64,000 nt of DNA, taken from the IMG/VR virus record IMGVR_UViG_3300006923_000020, positions 1-64,000 of that record. The stretch is one strand, 5' to 3'. This DNA comes from a virus. Below the pieces are notes generated by a model. That model saw only the letters and a list, made by a program, of their open reading frames with translations. It ran no database searches and was not told where the DNA came from. This document shows, piece by piece, positions 52,801 through 60,700 of this stretch (position 1 is the stretch's first letter; the number at the start of each line of letters is the position of its first letter). The position numbers and the translations under genes are program-made.

Positions 52801-53761
52801 CAAGATCATTGTATGAAAAGATATTTTCGATGCGGCCATGAAGGAGTTGTATAGAAAAGACCTGATCAGATGTCATGCCTCCAAACTCTTCTCCATATAC
52901 TTTTTTCCATCTCTCCTGGAAGCCATCTGTAAATTGTTCACGCTGCAGTCTGTTGGGACCGCTTCCTCGGAAACCTTCAAATGTGGCTGCGAGTCTAATT
53001 GTTGCGGCATCTACTGCTCTGAACTCATAGGGGCGACCATATGTGTCTGGAGTGATTTCGGCGCATGCCTGATCTAGCGTAAGTGAGTCTGTGGTGAATT
53101 TTCTAAGAAAAGTCTCAAAGTCATCTCGTGGGTAGGGAGAGTATGGGTTGGGTCCAAATCCACACGCCATAATCATTTGCTCGAGTCTTCGAATCTGTTC
53201 CTTTTCTTCATCAGATGGTTGATGTCCATCGTCCTTGAATCGGATTTGAAATCCGACCTGCTTGTTTTCTCTATAGGGTTGGGCGAAGGCTGCGACTTGG
53301 TTGACTCGTGTCGTGATAATGGAAGCGATGATAGGCACCTGCTTCACAATGGCGCGTAGGGCGTCAAAGGACACCGAGAAGCGACGTTCTCTATATCCGG
53401 CAGAGTACATGAGTGTCAGAGGGTCGAAGAATCGCGTGCGTGGCCCTCTCGCAGGAACCATTCCACTGGGAAGAGACTTGTATGCGTCCGGGCCTTGTCT
53501 ATACATACTGGGAGACATTTGGGTTGATGGAGTGATAATACTGCTTTGTTGTTCTGCGGCATTGTGAGTAGCCAGAACATTCCCTGTTCCTACAGGGACT
53601 CCATTATTTTTTACCTCACTCCCTTTTGCTCCATGCACTCCACCATGATAATGATCTTGAAAAAAAGCATTCGGTGAAGAAGATACAGTTTGCTCCTGCA
53701 TCATCAACATCGAATCTTCTTGACCCATAGCTCTGTTTTTCAACCAACTATTTATACTCAT
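49895..53761 (-). CDS. Portal protein interrupted by two inteins
   Basis: 1288-residue precursor. The extein text is portal-like: RERRFSVSFDALRAIVKQVPIIASIITTRVNQVAAFAQPY, GFGPNPYSPYPRDDFETFLRKFTTDSLTLDQACAEI and MLWGEIYNRAFFKQG, then SAPKGLINIKG, SFRTPILQAEQMEYIDLQHTNREMEFQSWLEYLIRQVCASYLIDPSEVGF and a disordered C-terminus. Inteins occupy residues 366-588 and 624-1064. Splicing would leave 365 + 35 + 224 = 624 residues, a usual portal size. The palindrome lies 50 nt upstream. It forms the dodecameric DNA channel and head-tail junction. Confidence 0.88.
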   Translation of the reverse strand: MSINSWLKNRAMGQEDSMLMMQEQTVSSSPNAFFQDHYHGGVHGAKGSEVKNNGVPVGTGNVLATHNAAEQQSSIITPSTQMSPSMYRQGPDAYKSLPSGMVPARGPRTRFFDPLTLMYSAGYRERRFSVSFDALRAIVKQVPIIASIITTRVNQVAAFAQPYRENKQVGFQIRFKDDGHQPSDEEKEQIRRLEQMIMACGFGPNPYSPYPRDDFETFLRKFTTDSLTLDQACAEITPDTYGRPYEFRAVDAATIRLAATFEGFRGSGPNRLQREQFTDGFQERWKKVYGEEFGGMTSDQVFSIQLLHGRIENIFSYNDLAFCVRNPETNIWNNGYGTSELEKALNAVLGMLWGEIYNRAFFKQGCVGEDTRVFTDEGVFYIKDLPVNPDVEFSPIGNVWNGSRWVPFDVVSTGQKETIRTTLDDGFEIHTSPDHKFLALTDSGEILMRPIAEIQEGDFVARSLEVAPIELPESLIYIRNKNIPKPLLKRMAKHLEEHCDISSLFFEERTLLLKLANFADDSSQELCSRDEIIEICQKLDCWDFLEELSYQWIRVSSIEDMEEMRPMYDVRIKDSSHQWSCGGVILSNSAPKGLINIKGDEISEAQMESFRRAWYAMIAGVENCLHGDTTIWTREEGMVSLENYIEGTEEKEATIWTGKEWASGLVYRTKEQKQLCRLKLACGLEIKSSPDHKFRVLGGGDGLPVWKRLEDLQEGDYVLVNKQSPQNPDNIPHCNGKQVTPDLMEVLGWAVGDGYFSDKGMLCFYHHEKEREIRERHLSILKDFDPAARLKDIHITPEEQEKIKERYGFKSVASERLQIVLNNVNFARWLKEVGFQFSSEGKNVPPFVYTLPNELKFAFLRGLFSADGHIGDGRFVAITITNDSLRQEVKWLLSSVGIRTNLSEGKQKIVIDGPLRYYEEKESLLRIKDKDYFYENIGFLQDHKQPDDLVNPNEANKHSRVSPRTTYFFARKIQKKNKEANYELLTLRERLDLNAIIRGDDGCSLPRILRFLEKVNITPPNWLLEYHFSPISEIEITTDFVDMFDVSINTDLHAFAANGIVISNSFRTPILQAEQMEYIDLQHTNREMEFQSWLEYLIRQVCASYLIDPSEVGFDLTSGGGSGGAPVFESKHEWKIKHSRDKGLRPLLRFISKQITKYIVDPLDSRLYFDFVGLDELSERERVELLNMKMSAFMTLNEGRASEGLPPRPDGNVILNPAWIQARTLLEEEGQMLPDPSEEQMAYMTAGENEIPGYGQAKPVPLYMQTNPDRNKIPPLGGVPDPNDPNQM
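50570..51892 (-). mobile_element. Intein 2 with LAGLIDADG endonuclease (portal)
   Basis: 441 residues (624-1064). Block A: CLHGDTTIWTREEGMVSLENY; block B: GLEIKSSPDHKFRVLGG; two LAGLIDADG helices at about 746 (LGWAVGDGYF) and 858 (LRGLFSADGHIG); block F: MFDVSINTDLHAFAANG; end IVISN followed by extein Ser. The catalytic Cys1, TxxH-type block (SPDH) and terminal Asn are present, but the penultimate residue is Ser rather than His. Probably a homing-competent element. Confidence 0.9.
51998..52666 (-). mobile_element. Intein 1, endonuclease-less (portal)
   Basis: 223 residues (366-588). Block A: CVGEDTRVFTDEGVFYIKDL; block B: GFEIHTSPDHKFLAL; block F: MYDVRIKDSSHQWSCGG; end VILSN followed by Ser. 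The 75-residue centre has no LAGLIDADG motif, only leftover-looking helices, so the endonuclease is lost. As in intein 2, the penultimate residue is Ser instead of His. Splicing is expected to remain active because the portal is essential. Confidence 0.88.
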
Positions 53762-53810
53762 TATATAAAAACTCGCCTATAGGTTATGTAGAAGATAAAC
53801 CATCTTTGAA

Positions 53811-53831
53811 AATCTTTAGACTCTAAAGATT
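53811..53831. repeat. Dispersed 21-bp palindrome (perfect, C centre)
   Basis: Upstream of the portal gene and downstream of the superoxide-dismutase gene, with A/T extensions on both sides. Confidence 0.92.
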
Positions 53832-53892
53832 TTGTACAAACTTTATTGTTTTTTTAGCAGTGTTGTAAAGAATAAGTTTTGGGAAGAGAGAA

Positions 53893-55392
53893 TTATTGGG
53901 CAGGATAAATGGGAGGATTTGTTTCGGATGGAAGCGGTTGACTGTCATCGCTTGGGGTGGGAGAGGCGTTGGCAACACCCGTTGCTTCTCTTGAAAAATC
54001 AAACTCTCTTTCAACCGCGGCTTCTTGCGGCGAAAGCCTGCGTTCCCCTCCGTCTCCCTGTCCCATGCCCTTGTCCATTTTGAATACGAGAGGAGGAAAT
54101 TCGTTCTCTCCGTCTTTTTCTTTCTCTTCTTGTAACTGCGACTTGTGTACGATTGTGAGGGGTTGCATGGACAAATCCTTGTCTTCTTCGGGTTCTTCTA
54201 AAAGTTCCTCTGCCGTGTTTGATTTTAGCAGATCCGAATCAGGAAATCCTTTTGCTTGCCAAAGCCTTTGGTTAATGACGTCCCAATTTATTATTTGAAA
54301 AAAATCCTCCACATATGCTTCTTTGTCGGGTCCATACTCAGCGAGGTAGGCGTGCTCCCATAGATCTATTCCTATGAGAGGGATATCACCAGGAATACTT
54401 GGGTTGTCTGGACCCACATCATACATAATTTGTGGATTGCCATGATTTCTCAAGGTATACATCGCCAACCTATCCGTGGCCCCACGGTATACCAACCACA
54501 ACCATCCCGATCCCACTAAACGATTCGCTTCTCGTTTAGCACTAGCAATCATTTCCTCCATGCTACCAAATAAATCTTTTATCGCATTTCTTAAAAGATC
54601 GGAGATAGATGCTCTAGATGTGTTTTTCTCCTCTTCTTCTTCAGTTCTCTCTTGAGGTTGTATAGAAGCCCAAAGGAATGAATGATTAATATCTCCACCC
54701 AAATAGTGAATGAGTTTATCTACCAATCCCGGTGGCATCTGAGAAAGAGATATCATAATAGACAGAGGAGAAAGCCCCTCCCATGCAGTTCCTTTGAGAG
54801 TTTCCTCAAACATCTCTACATATTTTCTATGAAGTACTTCATAGTGATGTCGTAGACTGCTCTCCTTAAACACAGGACCAAATGCATCATAGGCATAAGG
54901 AAAGGCAGGCATAGAGATTTCAGAATTATCCGATGACTTCCGAAGCAATTGGAAAGATTTCCCCATCTCTTCTTCTTCCATCATTTGCTCTTGCATCATC
55001 TCTTCTTCAGGATCAACACCAATACCGTGCGATGCCGCCACATCGTCTTCTAGTTGAGCGAGCCTTTGCTGCTTTGCTCCCTCAATAATAGCCTCGTGGG
55101 CTTCGTATTCCTCGTCTTGTCTTTGCCGAAAAGTATAGGCAACTTCTGCTATGTCATCTTGCGGCCACCCATCCATCTTCATCTGACGCAAAATCTCTAC
55201 ATGCTCTGGCCAAAGGCGATGGAAAATTCCACCCAAAGCTTCAAGCTTCTCTGTTAGAGGATGTATTCGATATCTTGGAGCATCCCAAAGGTGCGCCTCA
55301 ATAGGATGAATCCCCCATCCTGGTGGTGGTTCTCCTCCGAGAGCATTCACTAAACCTTCTTGCTGCTCTTCGTTTCCACCATTGGGTTTCAT
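53893..55392 (-). CDS. Virion-type protein with complete Fe/Mn superoxide dismutase domain
   Basis: About 499 residues from ATG 55392 (GAGG upstream; another ATG three codons earlier at 55401; residue numbers count from the latter). Residues 164-384 are an Fe/Mn-SOD: MPAFPYAYDAFGPVF, LRHHYEVLHRKYV, GGDINHSFLWASI, FGSMEEMIASAKREANRLVGSGWLWLVYRG, PLIGIDLWEHAYLAEYG, INWDVINQRL. Ligands His186, His240, Asp346 and His350 are kept, and Tyr194 matches the gateway Tyr. The gateway His (E. coli His30) is Leu here, and His320 lies where MnSOD has its outer-sphere Gln. The SOD is flanked by an acidic helical N-terminus and a disordered C-terminus containing PPLVFKMDKGMG. The enzyme converts superoxide to H2O2. 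Neighbouring the portal, it may be a packaged virion enzyme. Confidence 0.88.
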   Translation of the reverse strand: MKPNGGNEEQQEGLVNALGGEPPPGWGIHPIEAHLWDAPRYRIHPLTEKLEALGGIFHRLWPEHVEILRQMKMDGWPQDDIAEVAYTFRQRQDEEYEAHEAIIEGAKQQRLAQLEDDVAASHGIGVDPEEEMMQEQMMEEEEMGKSFQLLRKSSDNSEISMPAFPYAYDAFGPVFKESSLRHHYEVLHRKYVEMFEETLKGTAWEGLSPLSIMISLSQMPPGLVDKLIHYLGGDINHSFLWASIQPQERTEEEEEKNTSRASISDLLRNAIKDLFGSMEEMIASAKREANRLVGSGWLWLVYRGATDRLAMYTLRNHGNPQIMYDVGPDNPSIPGDIPLIGIDLWEHAYLAEYGPDKEAYVEDFFQIINWDVINQRLWQAKGFPDSDLLKSNTAEELLEEPEEDKDLSMQPLTIVHKSQLQEEKEKDGENEFPPLVFKMDKGMGQGDGGERRLSPQEAAVEREFDFSREATGVANASPTPSDDSQPLPSETNPPIYPAQ

Positions 55393-55444
55393 TGGACACA
55401 TCCTCTAACAAAAAATAGAAATTTATTTCTCTTTCGAGAAGTAA

Positions 55445-55993
55445 TTACTTGCTATCAACAGACTCCGGAACAGGAACCTCTGGCAATACAGGCACTGCCA
55501 CCAGATCTAAAGCCTCCACAATGACCGAATCCGAAGCGCTACCATCTTCGGAAACCACCCGAATTTCTTGACTTATAGGAATTGTTTCGACCATTGGGTT
55601 ATCAAACCCAGCGCCGAAGTCTTCTTCTGTGATGGGGCTCTGATTCGCAGTTCCATTCTCAACGACCGAAACCGCTCCATCATCTCCAACCTCAATCCTC
55701 CCCACCGGCTGTGTCTTCCCAAATGAATAAACAAGATTATCTTCGCCTTGCTTCTCAGGAAGAGCAAAGTCTCCCAAACGAGCCCTTTGTCTGCGTATTT
55801 CTCTGTTTTGTCTTCGCATCTGACGGGCTATCCGAGAATCCACTGGAGGACTATCTGGAGCCGCGTTCGGATCTATATTGGGAGCGTTCTCTTTTTTCTT
55901 CTGTTCCTCTTCAAAACTCTCCAGACGTGGCGGTCTAATCGCCATCGATCTTGGAACACTCATCGTCATGCTGTCACGCTCAGATCGTCGCAT
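55445..55993 (-). CDS. Hypothetical disordered protein
   Basis: 182 residues, unrecognised. Basic, Arg-rich N-terminal third (RQMRRQNREIRRQRARLG), then an acidic, Val/Pro/Glu-rich C-terminus (VEALDLVAVPVLPEVPVPESVD). AAGGAG precedes the ATG. Between the SOD protein and the next structural gene; possibly a minor head protein. Confidence 0.5.
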   Translation of the reverse strand: MRRSERDSMTMSVPRSMAIRPPRLESFEEEQKKKENAPNIDPNAAPDSPPVDSRIARQMRRQNREIRRQRARLGDFALPEKQGEDNLVYSFGKTQPVGRIEVGDDGAVSVVENGTANQSPITEEDFGAGFDNPMVETIPISQEIRVVSEDGSASDSVIVEALDLVAVPVLPEVPVPESVDSK

Positions 55994-56023
55994 TTCTATA
56001 ATCTCCTTCGATAGTTCTAATGA

Positions 56024-56044
56024 AATCTTTAGAGTCTAAAGATT
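56024..56044. repeat. Dispersed 21-bp palindrome (perfect, G centre)
   Basis: 30 nt upstream of the ATG at 55993, before AAGGAG; about 70 nt past the stop of the preceding gene. Confidence 0.92.
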
Positions 56045-56114
56045 TTTCCTTTGCTTCTGTGTAAGTGTAAACGGTATTGCAAAAAAAGAAACATATTTCT
56101 TTGCAATAAAATAT

Positions 56115-57626
56115 CTATACCACACTCAAAGAAATACCATAGTAGTGTCGTTTCAACTGGTGCTCCAATAATTCAAGTCTTTCTTTATAGTCTTTAATCG
56201 TCGCAGAATACACACCATAACTAGCCGAAGATGTAAATGTAACTGACTGCGAGACACCACCCTTTGAAAAAGATTGACCCGCAATACCACCACGAAAAGC
56301 TTGACCTAAAACAGGCAGCGCCTTTACAGCCGCTCTCATTCCAATGCAATCCAAGATGGGTGTCGGTGTTTCCCTGCTTTCTATTCCAGCCCAGTATCGA
56401 AGTCTCCAGAAAGAAGGAATCTCAACAGATCCTCGCAACGACCCTATATGAATGAGACCAAGATAAGAGAACGCGGTGCTGTGATTAAAGGGCATAATCT
56501 GCAAAAAATTGTGTGCATCAAAGTGAACCCAAGACAAGTTTATATCAATAACCCGTGTCCCCCCCACAGCGCCTATAAGATAGTCGAACTTGATAGGGTG
56601 ACAATAGGGCAAGCGAAGGCGCAACCAGTGCGCCCCAGACGCGGGGAAATAAGATATAGGCTTGGACTTCAAGTCATAGTCGAAGTTCTGGGGTATTGCT
56701 GGAAGAGGTTGGGAGCCACTTGTGGTACTGGATTGTAATGTTGTCAGATCATCATCCGTAACAACCAAAGAAGGTTCAATGGGTGTCTTGAGAAGTTCCT
56801 TCTCCATCCAGTCACACTCTGCATCAATCCACTCTCGCAAAGTCTTTCTCTGGAACTTCTTTTTGTCAATAATGAGATTCTCTGTGGCGTCTACTGCAGG
56901 CACAAGCCTTGGATTCACTCGAACAGTAATAAAGCTCTGCTGGTCTTGTGCTAATAGAACGTACTCCTTATTAAGTCCTCCCGGTAAGCTTGTATCAATT
57001 GGGATAGTTGTCCCACCCCAAGATAATGAAGGCATGGGAGGAGTTTGACCATCATAAACGAGATTTAAACGATGCATCCCCATTGGATGATTTTTCGAAA
57101 CCTCACTAACCACCACACCTGCAATTGCCGAAGGCTGCGTTCGACACATTCTATCATCATTGCTCTGTCTAGTCGCTCCCTCCAACCACCTCCTCTCAAA
57201 GGCTTCCGTTGTCATTAAACAAACGCGAAAAGTTTCGGAACCCTTCTCTAAGACAGACGTATCGTGCGTTACCTTTATAAAATAACTCCCCCTCCGCAGC
57301 ATCGGAAACGGCTTTGTCGCAGAATAGACAATCTCCCGAATGTCCCACGTCAGTTGTTGTCCACCATTAGGCACCTGACCCGCAAAAGTAAATGTTTTTC
57401 GGGACTGCACAATCTCCTCTAAATCTCCTCGACGCTTCTTCCAAAGAGATACCGTTATAGCTTCCCCAACATTTGTTGCGTCATTTGGAGTAGGTATAAT
57501 ATTGACTGTCAGTGTCTCGCGACCATCTTCATTTCGACAGAACTCATGCACTCCATCAAAAGGCAAGGTCGAACCTGTGTCTATCGGGGGTGGTTCTATA
57601 TATACTTGCAGATCTGTAAGGGCCAT
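56115..57626 (-). CDS. Hypothetical structural protein
   Basis: 503 residues, beta-rich, not recognised (ETLTVNIIPTPNDATNVGEAITVSLWKKRRGDLEEIV; RLNLVYDGQTPPMPSLSWGGTTIPIDTSLPGG; HWLRLRLPYCHPIKFDYLIGAVGGTRVIDINLSWVHFDAHNFLQIMPFN). The C-terminal 30 residues are helical. GGTGG and AGGA precede the ATG. Located upstream of the portal block, so a head or neck structural role is likely. Confidence 0.5.
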   Translation of the reverse strand: MALTDLQVYIEPPPIDTGSTLPFDGVHEFCRNEDGRETLTVNIIPTPNDATNVGEAITVSLWKKRRGDLEEIVQSRKTFTFAGQVPNGGQQLTWDIREIVYSATKPFPMLRRGSYFIKVTHDTSVLEKGSETFRVCLMTTEAFERRWLEGATRQSNDDRMCRTQPSAIAGVVVSEVSKNHPMGMHRLNLVYDGQTPPMPSLSWGGTTIPIDTSLPGGLNKEYVLLAQDQQSFITVRVNPRLVPAVDATENLIIDKKKFQRKTLREWIDAECDWMEKELLKTPIEPSLVVTDDDLTTLQSSTTSGSQPLPAIPQNFDYDLKSKPISYFPASGAHWLRLRLPYCHPIKFDYLIGAVGGTRVIDINLSWVHFDAHNFLQIMPFNHSTAFSYLGLIHIGSLRGSVEIPSFWRLRYWAGIESRETPTPILDCIGMRAAVKALPVLGQAFRGGIAGQSFSKGGVSQSVTFTSSASYGVYSATIKDYKERLELLEHQLKRHYYGISLSVV

Positions 57627-57648
57627 TATCCTGCCACCTCTTTGAGGA

Positions 57649-57669
57649 AATCTTTAGACTCTAAAGATT
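57649..57669. repeat. Dispersed 21-bp palindrome (perfect, C centre)
   Basis: 22 nt upstream of the ATG at 57626; lies in the 94-nt gap after the giant gene's stop. Confidence 0.92.
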
Positions 57670-57720
57670 CTGTTTTTACAGATGACAGAATAACGGCTTA
57701 TTCTCTTTGTGCAAAACTAT

Positions 57721-60700
57721 TTATTTATGTATCGGAACAAAACAAAGAGGACCAGTAGACTTTTCTATTGAAACATTTTCTTGCTCAAAAGAAACACCAA
57801 TGGATTTTAGAAATCCATCCATTCCACCATCTCCCCAACCGTTCGACTCTTCTCCGGAGTTTGAAATAAAATCTACCACTTCTTGTTCTGGTCCAGGATC
57901 TGATATCCCATGGTCATCAGGACTCCCCGGCTGATAATACTCGTCTCCTCGAGTAAACTGCCAAACACCCACACCTTCTTCCGGCGTCTCTTGCTGCATA
58001 GGCGATGGTTGCGGAGGCTCTGGCTCTGCAGGGGCTGGTCCTTCTATAAAGACAGGCTGGCCTCCCATTTGTCGATAATGACCAATATCACCCTGCTCAC
58101 CAACCTCTTGGCCTCCAGGCATAGGATCTCCCATAGCCTTCTCCATCGGTGTTATCACGAGAGGACCTTTAGCGCCCAATACAGAATCTGGATCTTTATC
58201 ATCATTATCTATGGAAACACTTTTGTTAGAAAGATCATCTTCTTCAATGTTTTCTTCATTGCCAGATACATTCACACCATACTCTGCCAAATCATCCACC
58301 ATGTCCCCGCCTAGCCAGTTTGCAAAATCGGGCATTTCTGCTTGAGAGTCGGAAACTTCTGCTTGAGAGTCGGAAATTTCTTTGATTCTCTGAGTTTCTT
58401 GTTTGCGTGACTCCTCGAGACTGGCCGCTTGGTCTGGGGGCAACATATTGTGTTCAATTTGAGCATCCTGAATCAGCTTGCCCAATTTTTGCCGTTTTTC
58501 TTCTGGATCGTCGATCTTTCCAAGAATTGTGTGCCATGCAAATGGCATAGTATCAGGCTCTCGAAGAAGATCTTCTGCCTTCCAACTTCCTTTTCCTAGA
58601 TGTCTTAGTACTTTCTTTACACCATGCCTTGCCTTGGTTTGTGATAGTTCTTTTTGTGTTTCCTCTTCCTCCTTTTTCTCCCGTTCGACTCTTTCTCCAT
58701 CTGCTATTGCAGTTTCTGTGTACTCTTCATCCCCAGTTCGATCAGTCAAGCCTAAGACTTTCTCAACTATGCCTTGTTTCTTTTTTTGTTTCTTTTCTTT
58801 TTCGACTCTTTCTCCATCTGCTATTGCAGTTTCTGTGTACTCTTCATCCCCAGTTCGATCAGTCAAGCCTAAGACTCTCTCAACTATGCCTTGTTTCTTT
58901 TTTTGTTTCTTTTTTTGTTTCTTTTCTTTTTCGACTCTTTCTCCATCTGCTATTGCAGTTTCTGTGTACTCTTCATCCCCAGTTCGATCAGTCAAGCCTA
59001 AGGCTCTCTCACCCCAGCTCTGCTTCTTCTTCTTTTGAGTCGGAGCAACTTCTTCTTCTGCGGAAACATCTTCGTTTCTCATTCCTGTATCCTCTGCTTG
59101 TTCTTCGGGCAACTCTGGAAGATCTGGCAACTCTTCACCAGTAAATAATTCCGGGAAACGTTGTTGTAGTTCGCTCTGATAATGAGAAGCTGCCTTGTAT
59201 TGTGGATCTATATCACGTCCAAACTGTTGTGCCTGTCGCACAAAATCTTGCGCAATTCCTTTTGGATGCCAATTACCCATATCGTAATTATCATCCAAAT
59301 ATTCTTGCAGACGATGTCCCGAAGAACCTTCCTTATGCAAACCCTTTAGACGAGACTCTAGATTTCGAACCATTGTTCCGTATGCAGATCTGTATGCGTC
59401 TTTTCCTAATGTCCTTTGTAATCTTTTACCATGATCCCTAAAAATCGATTTATTCTTATCTAAAAGATCAAACGCCTCACTATGAGTTCCTTGAGCAGCC
59501 TCGAAGATTTCTGGATTCTCTCCCATTCCTGCCAATGCATTTTGTATTGGATGAGAATGGTCGTTTACAACGCGGAAAGATGGTGGCGTTTTTTCTTTGG
59601 GAGCCTCTCCCGCGTTCTCATCAAAAAGATTAGAATCCGGAGTCTGGTTAGAGTCGGGAGTCTGATTCTCTTGATTCAGTTTTTCTCCTGTTCTTTGGCT
59701 TCGATAAGATCTGTTCCCAGTTATTAACTCAGATGCATCCGATATAAAGGCGGTTGCATCATCAAATAAACCACCTTCTCCCGAAGCCTTTGCTTCTTTC
59801 ATCCTTTTACGAGACTCTCTTCTTGAAGATTCTTTCAAGAGCTTTCGTATATTTGATGGGTAGTCACCGTGTAGAGCATCTTCACCAAATGCACTTATCA
59901 ATGGACCAAAAAGCGACCTACCCAAACGCACAACTTCTTCCTCTTGATCTGGACCTATATCTTGTCCCAATAGATGGGACAGGGCTTCTGCGTGCTCTTG
60001 GTTGTAAGCTTGATCAAAAGCTTTCATTGTAGAACCATGAAAAAGTCTATCAGACAATCTACGTAGCCATGGTGAGTCTTCTGATTGCTCTCTAAACTCG
60101 TCCATATACCCTTTTAGCTTTTGGCTATGTCGGAGGAACTTTCTGGCTCTATTAAGCGTTGCACTATTGTTTTTCTTTTTCTTTGCTTGTTTTGCCTGGG
60201 GTTGAATTTGAAGGGCACCCTTCGTTCCCGGAGCATTGCTTTCTGTGCTTTCTATGGGTTGGCTCGGAGAAGCATCATCTTCTTGATAGTCTTCTTCTTG
60301 ATAATCATCTTCTTGTTGATCATCTTCTTGATAATCATCTTCTTGTTGATCATCTTCTTGTTGATCATCTTCTTGATAATCTTCTTCTTGATAATCATCT
60401 TCTTGTTGATCATCTTCTTGATAATCATCTTCTTGTTGATCATCTTCTTGTTGATCATCTTCTTGATAATCTTCTTCTTGATAATCTTCTTCTTGATAAT
60501 CTTCTGTATCTATATCCGAAGACTCTGCTCTAGGCTCACTCTTCGCAGAGTCAACTTGAACACCTTCATCAGTATCCTCGCTCTGGGTTTCCTGCGTGTC
60601 TTTATCAAACTCCGCAGTCCCCTCTCTCTCCTCTCTCGAAGATAAGAACTCGTCATCTCTCTCTCGTCGAGAACGACTTTGTTTACGATATTCACTCAAA

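Noticed and set aside
5456-57669. Reading the dispersed palindromes simply as Rho-independent terminators
   Set aside because: Stems are AT-rich, several copies lie 13-17 nt before a start codon with no room for a promoter, and a separate strong terminator exists near one copy (42541-42588). Not excluded, but not the best reading.
57910-60700. Long plus-strand frames rich in Leu, Ser and Phe opposite the giant gene
   Set aside because: They are antisense shadows of the acidic repeats (for example LLIIFL and LDNHLLVD repeats) without start signals.
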